The notes below the pieces were generated by a model. The model was not told the DNA's origin. It searched no databases and saw only the letters and a program-made list of their open reading frames with translations. A DNA stretch of 64,000 nucleotides from Huiozyma naganishii CBS 8797 (taxonomy: Eukaryota; Ascomycota; Saccharomycetes; Saccharomycetales; Saccharomycetaceae). Both the position numbers and the translations under genes were made by a program. The DNA lies in contig NC_035926.1 in assembly GCF_000348985.1 (NCBI RefSeq), positions 496,001 to 560,000 on the forward strand, in the 5' to 3' direction. This document shows positions 10,517 through 21,055 of this stretch, piece after piece. Positions within the stretch are counted from its first letter, which is position 1. Every line of letters begins with the position of its first letter.

Positions 10517-12253
10517 ATGGAGGCTTTAGATGAAACAACGAGTCTTCTGCCGGACCCAGTCGAGTCATGCCCAAATGACTTGCCGGATGACACGAAACTG
10601 GAGCAAGAGTATCATAGGGACAACATGGCGTTGCCCAAGGGACCGATTCTGCTCTCCCTGTGGTTGGGTAGTTTTGTGAGTGCGTTGGACGGTACCGTGG
10701 TTGCCAATATCATGAATTCGATTGCTGCTGAGTTTGCCGAGTCAGACAAGAAACAGTGGATCGCAACCAGTTACCTGCTGACGAACACTGCGTTTCAACC
10801 ATTGTACGGCAAGTTATCCGACATCACTGGCCGGAAAGTCGCCGTGATAACAGCACATTTCTTCTTTGCTCTGGGGTGTCTTCTAACGTGCTTTGCGCAG
10901 AACGTGACGCAGTTTTCTATAGCCAGGGCTATCTGTGGTATCGGTGGTGGTGGTATTAACGCAATGAGTAGCATCACTGTCACGGATATCTGTTCCGCAA
11001 GGGAGAGAGGTGTGTATCAAGGGTATGCCAACGTGGTTTTTGGTACAGGACAATTACTCGGTGCCCCGATTGGTGGGTTTCTACTAGATAGCATTGGCTG
11101 GAGATCTATCTTTGGAATTCAGGTGCCCATGCTGATGCTATGCTCCGTGCTCGCACTCAAGAACGTCAACATAAAACTGGTCCACATTCCTCCACGGAAC
11201 GAGAGGTTTACCTGGAAAAACTTGAGCAGAATTGATATCTTTGGGTCAATCAGTCTCGTCGCAACAATATCTGGTATATTATTCCTAACTTCGTCAAACT
11301 GGAACAAGTCACTACTGGGAATCTTTACCGTATTGAGTTTTTCGCTCTTCATTTACATCGAGCTGTACGTGGCTAAGGAGAGAATCATGCCCTTCGAACT
11401 CTTGAAGGGATCATTTGGACTGTCGTCTATTGCGACGGTGATCACTTCCTTTATTATATATGGGGAAATTTTCAGATCACCAATTTATCTACAGTTGATT
11501 CAAAATGTTAGCGTTACTGTGACAGGTTTGTATTTGATTTTCCCCTCAGTCGCCATTGCATTAGGTTCTATTGTGACAGGATCCATCCTGAGAAACACCA
11601 AGATGGATCTGGCACACTGCGCTGCTGCTATAATTTTTGGCGGTATGATAATGCAATTGGCTGGGCTCGCATTATCCTACTACTTGTTAAGCCACGTGAA
11701 TCCTGCATTAGACCTAGCAGACCTGCCCGCGAATCTATTTTCTGCTGCTACGATTTATTTCGTATCGGACTCCATCTGGTGGAAAATCGTCTACGTGGGA
11801 GCATTAGTCATTGGATCATCCGGGTATGCATCCTTGCTCGTGGCTACACTAGTCAGCATTGTTTTCACTGTGGACAGGTCGAAACAGGGAACAATTACTG
11901 GTATATTCTATCTATGGAGATCCATCGGTAACGTTCTTGGTGCCTCCATCACGTTAGTGGTGTTTGAAAGATCGTTGGGCAGGATGTTATGGGAATTTAT
12001 GTTCGGCGATTCCTCGACTACAGGCTCCTACCGTTTTAAGAAGTCAGAATACAGAAGACTGATCTCAGATTCAAGCTACTTAAGAAAGGGACCATTCCCA
12101 GCAAAAGCACTAGCTGGGTTGTTGAAGGTCTACAACAAAGCTTTTCTGATTTCTTATGTGCCAAACATGGGACTGTCGATTCTAGGGATCCTTGTTGCGT
12201 GGATGCTGTACAGATCACATGGCAAAAAAATGCTAGAATCTTCTGCCAATTGA
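10517..12253 (+). CDS. VBA1: Vba1, vacuolar basic amino acid transporter
   Basis: A 578-residue major facilitator protein of the 14-spanner drug:H+ antiporter 2 type. The first span contains SLWLGSFVSALDGTVVANIM (motif D1-like), loop 2-3 has GKLSDITGRK (motif A), and LLGAPIGGFLLDSIGWR is motif C. The N-terminus (MEALDETTSLLPDP) carries an acidic ETTSLLP signal of the kind that sends proteins to the vacuole. S. cerevisiae Vba1 (562 residues) imports His, Lys and possibly Arg into the vacuole. The neighbours YTA12 and YMR087W are in the S. cerevisiae order and orientation, which supports orthology over other VBA members. Confidence 0.95.
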   Translation: MEALDETTSLLPDPVESCPNDLPDDTKLEQEYHRDNMALPKGPILLSLWLGSFVSALDGTVVANIMNSIAAEFAESDKKQWIATSYLLTNTAFQPLYGKLSDITGRKVAVITAHFFFALGCLLTCFAQNVTQFSIARAICGIGGGGINAMSSITVTDICSARERGVYQGYANVVFGTGQLLGAPIGGFLLDSIGWRSIFGIQVPMLMLCSVLALKNVNIKLVHIPPRNERFTWKNLSRIDIFGSISLVATISGILFLTSSNWNKSLLGIFTVLSFSLFIYIELYVAKERIMPFELLKGSFGLSSIATVITSFIIYGEIFRSPIYLQLIQNVSVTVTGLYLIFPSVAIALGSIVTGSILRNTKMDLAHCAAAIIFGGMIMQLAGLALSYYLLSHVNPALDLADLPANLFSAATIYFVSDSIWWKIVYVGALVIGSSGYASLLVATLVSIVFTVDRSKQGTITGIFYLWRSIGNVLGASITLVVFERSLGRMLWEFMFGDSSTTGSYRFKKSEYRRLISDSSYLRKGPFPAKALAGLLKVYNKAFLISYVPNMGLSILGILVAWMLYRSHGKKMLESSAN

Positions 12254-12407
12254 TTTGATACAACCACTTTTTGGCAGCTCATATTATGAGGTTTTTTCAT
12301 TTCCAACCAAAGTTTAGAATAGATATATATTATTGTCATTACATTATACAATTTCCAATACATGTCAACGTACAGATACGGAAACGAGTGAAGAGGAATA
12401 CGAGGAA

Positions 12408-13286
<879 letters not shown>

Positions 13287-13438
13287 TTAAAAGGTCGTGT
13301 AGGGTACAGTTCCCAAGATTTTATGTATCTAACTTTATAAATAGCTCAAAACTCCGAATCTTTGGAACAAGTTACTTTAAGGAATAATTCTTATTAAACG
13401 ATAAAATATAAAAAAGAATGATGACGTTTAACATCAAA

Positions 13439-13462
13439 TGGCGAGGACTCGAACCGCAACCA
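13439..13462 (-). repeat. tRNA 3'-end-like fragment
   Basis: Minus strand text TGGTTGCGGTTCGAGTCC followed by TCGCCA resembles a T arm and acceptor end, and a T-rich run follows at 13402-13416. No A box, D arm or anticodon arm lies within about 150 bp on the 5' side, so it is a relic or a chance match, not a gene. Confidence 0.25.
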
Positions 13463-13586
13463 GTAAATTATTAACGTTCTTGTTTTCTGTGATTTGAATG
13501 TAAATATAGTATTATACAGGTAAGTAAAACAGAGACACTTCATGTGGCTTAGTAGATGCCATATGAGGTGCCCAAATTGATTAGAT

Positions 13587-16500
13587 TCAATTCTTGCGGC
13601 CAAACAACTTCTTCAGTTTCTTGCCGAAGTTACTTGACTTTTTTCCATCCTCGGTTTTAGATCCTTGCGCTGAAGTCTCTGATGTATTGGTATCATTACG
13701 AGTCTGGGTTTGGGCTGCTGGAGAAGCACCAACCATTGTACTATCGTTCACACTTGCAGTACGCATGAATCCCTTGTCTGCGTTTGGTTTACTGGAACCA
13801 ACGGGCTTTGACACCGACCTCTGGTTATCACTGCCCAATTGCTGGTGCTGTGGTGCGGACAAATGATTGTCTTCTCTATGTCCTGTCGGCACCATCTTAC
13901 TCTTGAGGAACGATAGACCGCCTGATTTATGCTTGGATCCCCCGGACCGCGCATCGGATGCGTTGCCCCTGTTAGAAGGTATACTCTCATCGTATTCCTC
14001 GTCCTCAGCATCAGAGTCCTGGAAACGCGAACTAAAACCATTAAACAAGGTAGGGATATCGTCTTTAGTAGAGTGATGAGGCGTCTGTGCATTTGATTGA
14101 CGGTCATATCCTCCGTCCATCATACCGTCTTCACCAGCCATCATAGCTTCCCTGAGCGACTGTTTTTTAAATCCTAGACCCTCGTTCTTGTTTCTTAGTC
14201 TTTCAAAACTCGACCTTTTCTGTGGGGGTTCCTTGGGGTATAAGATACTATTCAAGGCCGGATTGGGTTTTGCTGCCTCCTTCTTGGGTTTGGTGGGCGT
14301 ACTTTTCGTCCCTGTTGGGTGTGTCGTTGGCCTAGCGTGTGTATGGATGGCATCCCCTTTGCCTAATTTCGACGCCCTCTTAGAATTCGAAGAAGATAGA
14401 TGCTTTGCATGGCCCGCGGTTCTCTCCTTCGATTGGGAGTCCCTGCGTAAAGTACCATCCGCGGCGGCTGGAGATGCAGTTTTCTTAGGAGGCGTTTGGC
14501 CAACAGAAGAACTTGGTCTTAACATTTTCCGAGATGGCTTACGAGGAACCAGGTTTTCAGTGGACAGTTGAGCGTTCAACCTAGTGTTCTCAGCAGTTGT
14601 CAATTTCAAGTAGGCACTGTTTGCAGGCGAATCTGAAAATTTGGATCCTCCCTTTGAATGTGGACTGCTCTTCTTCAGAGCTGACTTTATCGGAGTCCTT
14701 TGACGACTAATTTGTTGCATCCCAGGCGGCCTCAATTCAGATTGCGGACGTCTTGGGCTGGTTTGCTTGGTTGGGGTAGAAGACGTCCCTTCCGATGAAT
14801 TGCCTCTCCTCATGGTAGCACTCTTTTGTGTGGCACCATCACCAGAAGGTTTCTGATTCCCTCTTTTGGACAAATATGGGTTGGTTGAACGAAGATAGCC
14901 TGCCATGCTCTTCTCTGATTTAACCGCCTTTTTCACCACAGCATTGTTGTCTGATGTGCCCTTCTTAGAGTAACTGTTGTCCTGCACCGCTTCGGAGTTC
15001 TCATGGAAACTATTCCTAATGCGCTTTGGATTCATGGGCGGGATATCAGGATCTTGTAGGGGAGTGATCCTCATATTTTCCTGGGTCGATTTATAAGACG
15101 AAGCATCAGAACGTAAATCATTACCATCGTTTTCGACCTCGTTCGCTATCGACGTTGCAACATCCGGTTCTTTAGACCTCAGTTCATCAGAAGCAACAAG
15201 TTCATCGTCGGAACCACCACTTAACACAATTGGTTTGATTTCTTCAGACTCGTCACCAGTGGTAATCATTTCATCATTTTCGTAAACGGATGAGTCGTCG
15301 TAAACTGAAGAGCCTTGGTCAACGAAACTTTGACGCGAAATTCGGGGGTTGGAGTTCGTATCATCCTGGTGCTCAACGTGATCAACGTTTATAGTAGGCG
15401 TTTTACTCTCATCAGGCGCTTTTTGAGTTGGCTGTGACTCTTCTTTGGATTTTGTTGCTTCTATGTTAGCCTCTGCCTGTGCAGGTTGGAGATCCTCTAC
15501 TTGTGCGTCTGCTGGTTGAGCTTCCGCTGCCTGAGACTCCCTTGTTTCCACTAATTCAGGTTGTTCTAAATAAATATCTTCATGTTCAGTTTCCACTGGA
15601 TGATGTTCTGTAAGTTCATTCTTCACCGAAGGAGTCTCCAACGCCTGAGTTTCCTTGGTTGCGACGTCCTGGGACTTATCATCAACAGGTTCAACCTCCT
15701 GCTGTTTATCTTCCACATCGTGTGGTAATTTGCCCTGTTCCTCCAGCTTTTCCTCCATTTCAGCGGCCAAATCCACATCTGGTTTGCTTAACATATCATT
15801 CACTGACGGGATTGCCTCGCCATTTACTCTCGAGTCATCAGAGTCTACCAATGTTGGGAGTTCGTCCTCTTTGACATTGTCCAATTCCACTGCCTTCAGT
15901 CCCTGCTGATCATTGCCCACTAGAAGACCTGCAGTTTTTGGTTCCTCCCTTGTAGCGGGTGTTGCAATCGGTTCAGGTTCCTCGATCTGATCGACACTAC
16001 CCTGCTGCATATCCCCAATTCTTTCTTCTAGTCGGATGTTTTCTTCCAACAGTTTATCGAGTTCACTGACTTCGCCAAGGATCTTTGAATTTGAGCTCTG
16101 CTCCAGTTCCAATTCCAGTTCAGTTTCCTCTCGCATAGAAGTCTCAATCATTGGAAGTGATTTATCTTGATGGTCATACTGCCTTTGCTTTGGTTGCTGC
16201 TTCTCCTCTTTTTGCGCAAGAGCGACTTTTTTCTTCTGTTGGTTTGCTGCCCCAGCAGTGTTCTTTGGTGCACCGCCCTTCTTAAGGTCGCTTGTACTTT
16301 TCCTGTGCGTAGGAGCACTGCCACCTATCGAACTGTGCCTTCTCGCGGAGTTATTCGTTGAGTCGCGAACGAGCGAGTTATTTCTCTGCTGAGTACTGCT
16401 GCTAACACTCCTTCTTGAGTCTTGATGTTTCAATTGCATGGAGTTAGACCTCCCAGAGAACGGATAGTGTCCCGTCAGCGAGTAAGAAGCCCTTTTCTTC

Positions 16501-17030
16501 CTCTGAGCAATCTCCCTTTCGATGTTCCTGTTCTGTTCTGCGGGTACCTCTACTGCGACAAGCCCATATGGCCCCGGGATGTACTTCTTGACCATCTTTG
16601 GCTTCTGCTGCTGATAGACAAGATTGGACGTTTGCTCCCCACCAAACTCTTTGAATGCGTTATGCGCTTCTCTTGCGCGATTCCCAGTTAGAGAAGACGA
16701 CCGTGACGAGGTGCGCGCCGCACTTGGCATACTGCTAGTCCTACGGTTACTACCACCACCACTGCTACCACCTTCGGCACGCGGTTTCTCTCGCAAAAGC
16801 GACTGCCTTCTCTCTGAAGACGGTTTCATATGAGAGTACGACAAAGACGACAACCTCTTCACGGAGTTGGCCCTCTGTGGTGCGTTGTAACTTGGCAACT
16901 TCGAGTAGTCCACCGCTCTCCCGTTCGGGGAGATGGCTTTGCCCAGCGCAGCCGCTGCTGCCACGGCGTCAGACCCGACGGGCTCCGCGTAGGGACCCAT
17001 GTAACTTACCCTTCTGTTACTGCTGGACAT
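13587..17030 (-). CDS. SEG1: Seg1/Seg2-family eisosome stability factor
   Basis: A 1147-residue, largely disordered protein. The N-terminus (RRVSYMGPYAEPVGSDAVAA, then ALGKAISPNGRAVDYSKLPS) and the block KKYIPGPYGLVAVEVP near residue 150 are the conserved features of Seg1 (YMR086W) and its paralogue Seg2 (YKL105C). The middle is acidic and Gln/Glu-rich, with coiled-coil-like text near residues 305-345. The C-terminus is very basic (GKKLKKLFGRKN), suited to lipid binding. Seg1 sits at plasma-membrane eisosomes and sets their length and stability. S. cerevisiae Seg1 is 960 residues, so this one is longer. Position next to YMR087W supports the SEG1 slot; in a non-duplicated genome it would serve for both paralogues. 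Confidence 0.92.
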   Translation of the reverse strand: MSSSNRRVSYMGPYAEPVGSDAVAAAAALGKAISPNGRAVDYSKLPSYNAPQRANSVKRLSSLSYSHMKPSSERRQSLLREKPRAEGGSSGGGSNRRTSSMPSAARTSSRSSSLTGNRAREAHNAFKEFGGEQTSNLVYQQQKPKMVKKYIPGPYGLVAVEVPAEQNRNIEREIAQRKKRASYSLTGHYPFSGRSNSMQLKHQDSRRSVSSSTQQRNNSLVRDSTNNSARRHSSIGGSAPTHRKSTSDLKKGGAPKNTAGAANQQKKKVALAQKEEKQQPKQRQYDHQDKSLPMIETSMREETELELELEQSSNSKILGEVSELDKLLEENIRLEERIGDMQQGSVDQIEEPEPIATPATREEPKTAGLLVGNDQQGLKAVELDNVKEDELPTLVDSDDSRVNGEAIPSVNDMLSKPDVDLAAEMEEKLEEQGKLPHDVEDKQQEVEPVDDKSQDVATKETQALETPSVKNELTEHHPVETEHEDIYLEQPELVETRESQAAEAQPADAQVEDLQPAQAEANIEATKSKEESQPTQKAPDESKTPTINVDHVEHQDDTNSNPRISRQSFVDQGSSVYDDSSVYENDEMITTGDESEEIKPIVLSGGSDDELVASDELRSKEPDVATSIANEVENDGNDLRSDASSYKSTQENMRITPLQDPDIPPMNPKRIRNSFHENSEAVQDNSYSKKGTSDNNAVVKKAVKSEKSMAGYLRSTNPYLSKRGNQKPSGDGATQKSATMRRGNSSEGTSSTPTKQTSPRRPQSELRPPGMQQISRQRTPIKSALKKSSPHSKGGSKFSDSPANSAYLKLTTAENTRLNAQLSTENLVPRKPSRKMLRPSSSVGQTPPKKTASPAAADGTLRRDSQSKERTAGHAKHLSSSNSKRASKLGKGDAIHTHARPTTHPTGTKSTPTKPKKEAAKPNPALNSILYPKEPPQKRSSFERLRNKNEGLGFKKQSLREAMMAGEDGMMDGGYDRQSNAQTPHHSTKDDIPTLFNGFSSRFQDSDAEDEEYDESIPSNRGNASDARSGGSKHKSGGLSFLKSKMVPTGHREDNHLSAPQHQQLGSDNQRSVSKPVGSSKPNADKGFMRTASVNDSTMVGASPAAQTQTRNDTNTSETSAQGSKTEDGKKSSNFGKKLKKLFGRKN

Positions 17031-17564
17031 GCTTTCGAGTGACTCGGGTGCAAGTATCGCTCAGAATGCTGCCCTCGCTCCCAACAGGGGTCTCCTTTTA
17101 CCGTGTACAACATGAGTATCGAAATCCGTGTTTCCCTGTTTTTATTTATTTTATTTTTTTTGCTTCGACGTCCTCGAAGACACAGGTAGAGCAGGACTCT
17201 GAGAGCAGTGTAATCAAGGTTCTCAACGGATGCTTCTGGTCCCCCTTTACCTTAGTTGTAGAGGGTTGGTATGTTAACTTCAGGGGGGGTTACCGTTGGG
17301 GGAAATTTATGGGCAATCCTGAAGCAAACCTTCGAGAGTAACGCATGTAAAATAAAGGGTGCCCTGGGGACAGCTTTTGAGGTTTCTCGAGAACGTTCCC
17401 ACGATGCGTATACGCAACCGCATCCTTAGGGAGGGTCCTATGTAGTCGAACGGCCACTCTTACCGTGGTATCGCGTTTGTAGAATGTAGAACAGCTGTGC
17501 ATACTTACAGTATATATATATGTATCCAGAAGGGATGTAGTAAGCCTGCACAGGTTGCAGTAAC
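17031..17564. other. Intergenic, SEG1 promoter and ADH3 3' region
   Basis: Contains the SEG1 upstream region and a T-rich run at 17139-17160. A short TA-rich stretch lies at 17512-17523, just beyond the ADH3 stop. No gene is recognisable. Confidence 0.4.
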
Positions 17565-18689
17565 TTATTTGGCCGTGTCGACGACGTATCTGCCAAGGAT
17601 CTTGCCCGCCTCCATCAGCTTGTACACTGCTGGGAGTTCAGAGAGACCGACCACCTTGATGGGGGACTTGATGAGTCCTCTGGAGAAGAAGTCCAGAGCC
17701 TCTCTCGTGTCTGCCCTGTTACCGACGTACGAGCCCTTGATGTTGATGGACTTGACCACATGGGAGAAGACGTCGGATTTGACGACGGAGTGCGCTGGGA
17801 GACCAACGAGCACGACGGTCCCACAGGTTCGCACGTACTTCGTGGACAGAGAGATCGCCGCATCAGAGACAGAGACGTTGATCACACCGTGAGGCCCACC
17901 GTTCGTAGCCTTTTGTATCGCAGCAACCATGTCGCTGTCTGTCTTCTGCTTTGTGAAGTCGATGAACACTTCCCCACCAAGAGACTTGAATAGTTCCTCC
18001 TTACCGGGCCCGCCATCGATCCCGATCACTCTCAGACCCATGGCCTTCCCGTACTGCACGGCAAGAGACCCTAACCCGCCAGCGGCACCGGAGATACACA
18101 CCCACTGGCCTGGGCTCAAAGAAGCTTCCTTCAGAGCTTTGTAAACGGTGATCCCGGCACACAGCACTGGGGCCACCTCGGCCAAGTTGGTCCCCTCGGG
18201 GATCTTCGCAGCCTGCACCGCATCCGCAGTAGCGTACTGTTGGAAGGACCCGTCGTGGGTGTAACCAGAGAGATCCGCGTGTTCACAGTTGGACTCGTGC
18301 CCTGACTCACACAACTCACAGGACATACACGACCCGTTCAACCACTTGATCCCGGCCAAGTCACCGATTTCGAAGTTGTTGACGTTGGACCCTTTGGCAA
18401 CGACGACACCGGCGCCTTCGTGACCACCAACGAGAGGCAGCTTCACTGAAAGCGGCCAGTCACCCTTCCAGGCATGCAGATCCGTGTGGCACACACCAGA
18501 GTACTTCACATTCACCAGGATCTCGTTGGGTTTGGGCTTGGGGACTGGGATGTCCTTGTAGTGAAGATCCCCACCGTGCTCATAGAAGATTACACCCTTT
18601 TGAGTCTGCGGGATCGAAACCGTACTCTGCAGTCTCAAAAACTGCTTGAAATTGGACCGTAGCAAACTTTGCGCCTGAAACCTAAGCAT
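17565..18689 (-). CDS. ADH3: Mitochondrial alcohol dehydrogenase (Adh3)
   Basis: A 374-residue zinc alcohol dehydrogenase with a presequence ([20 protein letters not shown]) absent from cytosolic Adh1. Catalytic zinc ligands are Cys67 (in CHTD), His90 (in GGHEGAG) and Cys177 (in LCAGI). The structural zinc is held by Cys121, 124, 127 and 135 ([15 protein letters not shown]). The nucleotide-binding [12 protein letters not shown] and the Asp in VIGIDGG indicate NAD(H) preference. In the matrix it interconverts ethanol and acetaldehyde and takes part in the redox shuttle. Length matches S. cerevisiae Adh3 (375), and SEG1 is adjacent as on chromosome XIII. Confidence 0.95.
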   Translation of the reverse strand: MLRFQAQSLLRSNFKQFLRLQSTVSIPQTQKGVIFYEHGGDLHYKDIPVPKPKPNEILVNVKYSGVCHTDLHAWKGDWPLSVKLPLVGGHEGAGVVVAKGSNVNNFEIGDLAGIKWLNGSCMSCELCESGHESNCEHADLSGYTHDGSFQQYATADAVQAAKIPEGTNLAEVAPVLCAGITVYKALKEASLSPGQWVCISGAAGGLGSLAVQYGKAMGLRVIGIDGGPGKEELFKSLGGEVFIDFTKQKTDSDMVAAIQKATNGGPHGVINVSVSDAAISLSTKYVRTCGTVVLVGLPAHSVVKSDVFSHVVKSINIKGSYVGNRADTREALDFFSRGLIKSPIKVVGLSELPAVYKLMEAGKILGRYVVDTAK

Positions 18690-18920
18690 TGAACCGTTAC
18701 CGAATGTGTGTACTGCAGGTGCTGACCTCCTTCCTCACTCCTCCTTTACTGCCCAAACGTCCAAACGGTGTGGAAATATTGAACAAAAACGCTTATTATT
18801 ATATAACGACAGCGAGAAGCGTCCGAAACGGGAAGGCGTCAGAATCGCAACGACGTAAAAATGCATGACTCTGTCGCCTCGAGGTCTCTGATAAGAGCTG
18901 GAGTCACTCACGGCTGGGGA

Positions 18921-20708
18921 TCATTCCTGCGCCACTTCGTCGTCGCCGTCGGCGTCGACGTCCTCGTCGCCGTCGGCGTCGACGTCCTCGTCGTCCTCAC
19001 TTCCCGATGACGCGTCGCCAGAGATGTAGTCCGCGTCCGCGTCCTCGTCGTAGCGCATGCCCTCTGCACTGCCGTCGTCGAGGAGGATGTCCAAGTCGCT
19101 GCTGGCGGGCTCGCACGAATCGCTGCCCGGTGTGGTGTCCACTATGACCGTGTCGTAGCTGAAGTTCCAGAACTCTCGGAAGTCCCCGCTTGCGTAGGCC
19201 ACTAACGAGACACTGCCGACAAGGCAGGGAACGACGTACAGCATGGCGGGCTGCGCAACGTCCCACACATCGGCTGCCACGAGGCAGCCGCACAGGGCGA
19301 CTATGTAACTTACCAACGCAACGGTCGAGTAACGCCCCACGTACCGGCCCAGGTTCAACAGGTGGAACTCGGTGTCCTCGTGCACTGAATGCCACCGCCA
19401 AATGTCGAACTTGTAACACATCGAGATGAACAACCCGGGACAAATCACGTCCCCGGATCCCAAAAGTGCGTAGTTCAAGCCACTACTGACCCCGGGACCC
19501 GCAGAGTCTCCATTCCCAGCAGTGGGCAACAGCAGTTTGACGGGTAAATCCAGGTTGTTGGCTACGGTGACCATGACGTTGGTTCCAAACACGAAATACA
19601 CGTCGTACAGGAACAACCCGCATAGCAACAGCATACCGACTTTCAGATCCTTGAGGTTCCAACGGCTGATGGTCCAAATGGTCACGTTCATGGACAGGAT
19701 GTTGGACACGATCCAGTTGTTAGGGTGCCAGTAGTAAATCCAACTTGTAAGCCCTGCAAAACACAGCGACCCGACTTGGATCCAATCGAAATACACGTTC
19801 GCCAGCTGCTGCCCCATGGGGATCGCCGTGGGTTTCATCGCCTCGCATTGACCACACCTTCTCAACTTGCCCGTCTTGTCACTCACGTCTTGGTCATCGC
19901 GTACACCAAGGGACTGGTCATGGTAGTACGGATTCACGTCGACACACCCATCGTTTATGCTATGTGCCTCCGCGTTATCATCCACCAGTGAGACCCGGTA
20001 TCTGGATGCTACTCTCAATGGGTTACACCGGTACTTGTGGCACACGACACGGAGAGCGGACCGCCAAATGTTTGCCGTCACGGAGATAACGCTGAAGCAA
20101 CCTTCCCCCAGGACGAACCAACGGAAGATGCGTGCGAAATGGGGCAGTTTCCCCCAGTGGTGAAGGTAGTACAGACCCACTAATGTGGCCGTGATCACGA
20201 TCGGGGCGACGAATGCGTGGCCCGTTGAAATGTCACCGCGAAGCCAGTCGTCCTCGTGCAGCGATGCCGATGCACACTCGAGACGACCCCTCTTGTTCTT
20301 GTTCATGTCCTTAATCATGCATTCTGAGTTGACTTCGTTGTCCGTTGGGTCAAACAAATGATGCTCCCTCGTAGGTGGCAATGCCGTCGTGGGGATAGAC
20401 TTCACAGACAGCAGGGTCCCCAAAACAATCAATACCGTGGCCATGACAAGAAACGAAACCTGGTAGGACACAAAATTGTCATGGAACTGCATGATCTTGT
20501 GCGTTAAATACTTGGTCCACTCAACAACAAACTGTGCCGATCCAACAAGACTAGTAGGAACACCATTGTGGTCAGCACCCATATGGGCTGTCCTCTTGTT
20601 AATCTCGTTAAAGACAGCCTCTAGTTCCGAGTTGGCAGGGCGCTCTCTCTGGATATGGTCGTTCCCCCACTGAAACAGCTTCGAGACATAACGTATACAA
20701 TCATTCAT
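18921..20708 (-). CDS. YPF1: Ypf1, ER signal peptide peptidase-like aspartyl protease
   Basis: A 595-residue polytopic membrane protein (S. cerevisiae YKL100C, 587). Catalytic aspartates sit in LYDVYFVFG (Asp369) and LLGSGDV (Asp420); the PAL motif appears as QPAM near residue 487. The segment TALPPTREHHLFDPTD after the first span and YRVSLVDDN are typical of the yeast family. In S. cerevisiae it works with the Doa10 branch of ER-associated degradation and cleaves membrane-embedded substrates. The frame is open from 20801, but the ATG at 20708 gives MNDCIRYVSKLFQWG, which fits the family start. The C-terminus is an Asp/Glu-rich tail partly made by a DNA tandem repeat. Confidence 0.94.
   Translation of the reverse strand: MNDCIRYVSKLFQWGNDHIQRERPANSELEAVFNEINKRTAHMGADHNGVPTSLVGSAQFVVEWTKYLTHKIMQFHDNFVSYQVSFLVMATVLIVLGTLLSVKSIPTTALPPTREHHLFDPTDNEVNSECMIKDMNKNKRGRLECASASLHEDDWLRGDISTGHAFVAPIVITATLVGLYYLHHWGKLPHFARIFRWFVLGEGCFSVISVTANIWRSALRVVCHKYRCNPLRVASRYRVSLVDDNAEAHSINDGCVDVNPYYHDQSLGVRDDQDVSDKTGKLRRCGQCEAMKPTAIPMGQQLANVYFDWIQVGSLCFAGLTSWIYYWHPNNWIVSNILSMNVTIWTISRWNLKDLKVGMLLLCGLFLYDVYFVFGTNVMVTVANNLDLPVKLLLPTAGNGDSAGPGVSSGLNYALLGSGDVICPGLFISMCYKFDIWRWHSVHEDTEFHLLNLGRYVGRYSTVALVSYIVALCGCLVAADVWDVAQPAMLYVVPCLVGSVSLVAYASGDFREFWNFSYDTVIVDTTPGSDSCEPASSDLDILLDDGSAEGMRYDEDADADYISGDASSGSEDDEDVDADGDEDVDADGDDEVAQE
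18941..18988 (-). repeat. Perfect 24-bp tandem duplication in the YPF1 tail
   Basis: Bases 18941-18964 and 18965-18988 are identical. Each copy encodes eight residues of the acidic C-terminal tail (the DEDVDADG unit), so the tail can change length by slippage in steps of eight residues without a frameshift. Confidence 0.9.
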
Positions 20709-21055
20709 CGTACTACACCTTTGTACTTCCCGTGGTTGCAAATCTAACAAACAGTACCTAGAGAGTACAAATAATACACTACAGTAGGGCTGAACATACA
20801 CCGATTATTATATATATTATATAAGAATATTTTTCCATAGTGTATAATTTTTGATGGGTTCGCCCCTAACATAGACCTCGCCCCCAGTAAAGTGGTATAG
20901 AAGCAAAGCTGGGGGGTCCTGTACATGTAGTTTTATGTATATACGTTACCTTTCCGGTAAATCCAACTATCTGTTGTTTGTAGGTGGGTGTGAGACGGAG
21001 CCTCTCCCTCCCCCACCACGGTTGTAAACCCGGCATATTGAACTTAAGAATATTA
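20709..21055. other. Intergenic, YPF1 promoter and ZAP1 3' region
   Basis: Holds the YPF1 upstream sequence: an A/T-rich, TATA-like run at 20805-20830 and C-rich patches near 20863 and 20880 (cccct and gccccc) that resemble stress-response elements. No gene is recognisable. Confidence 0.4.
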
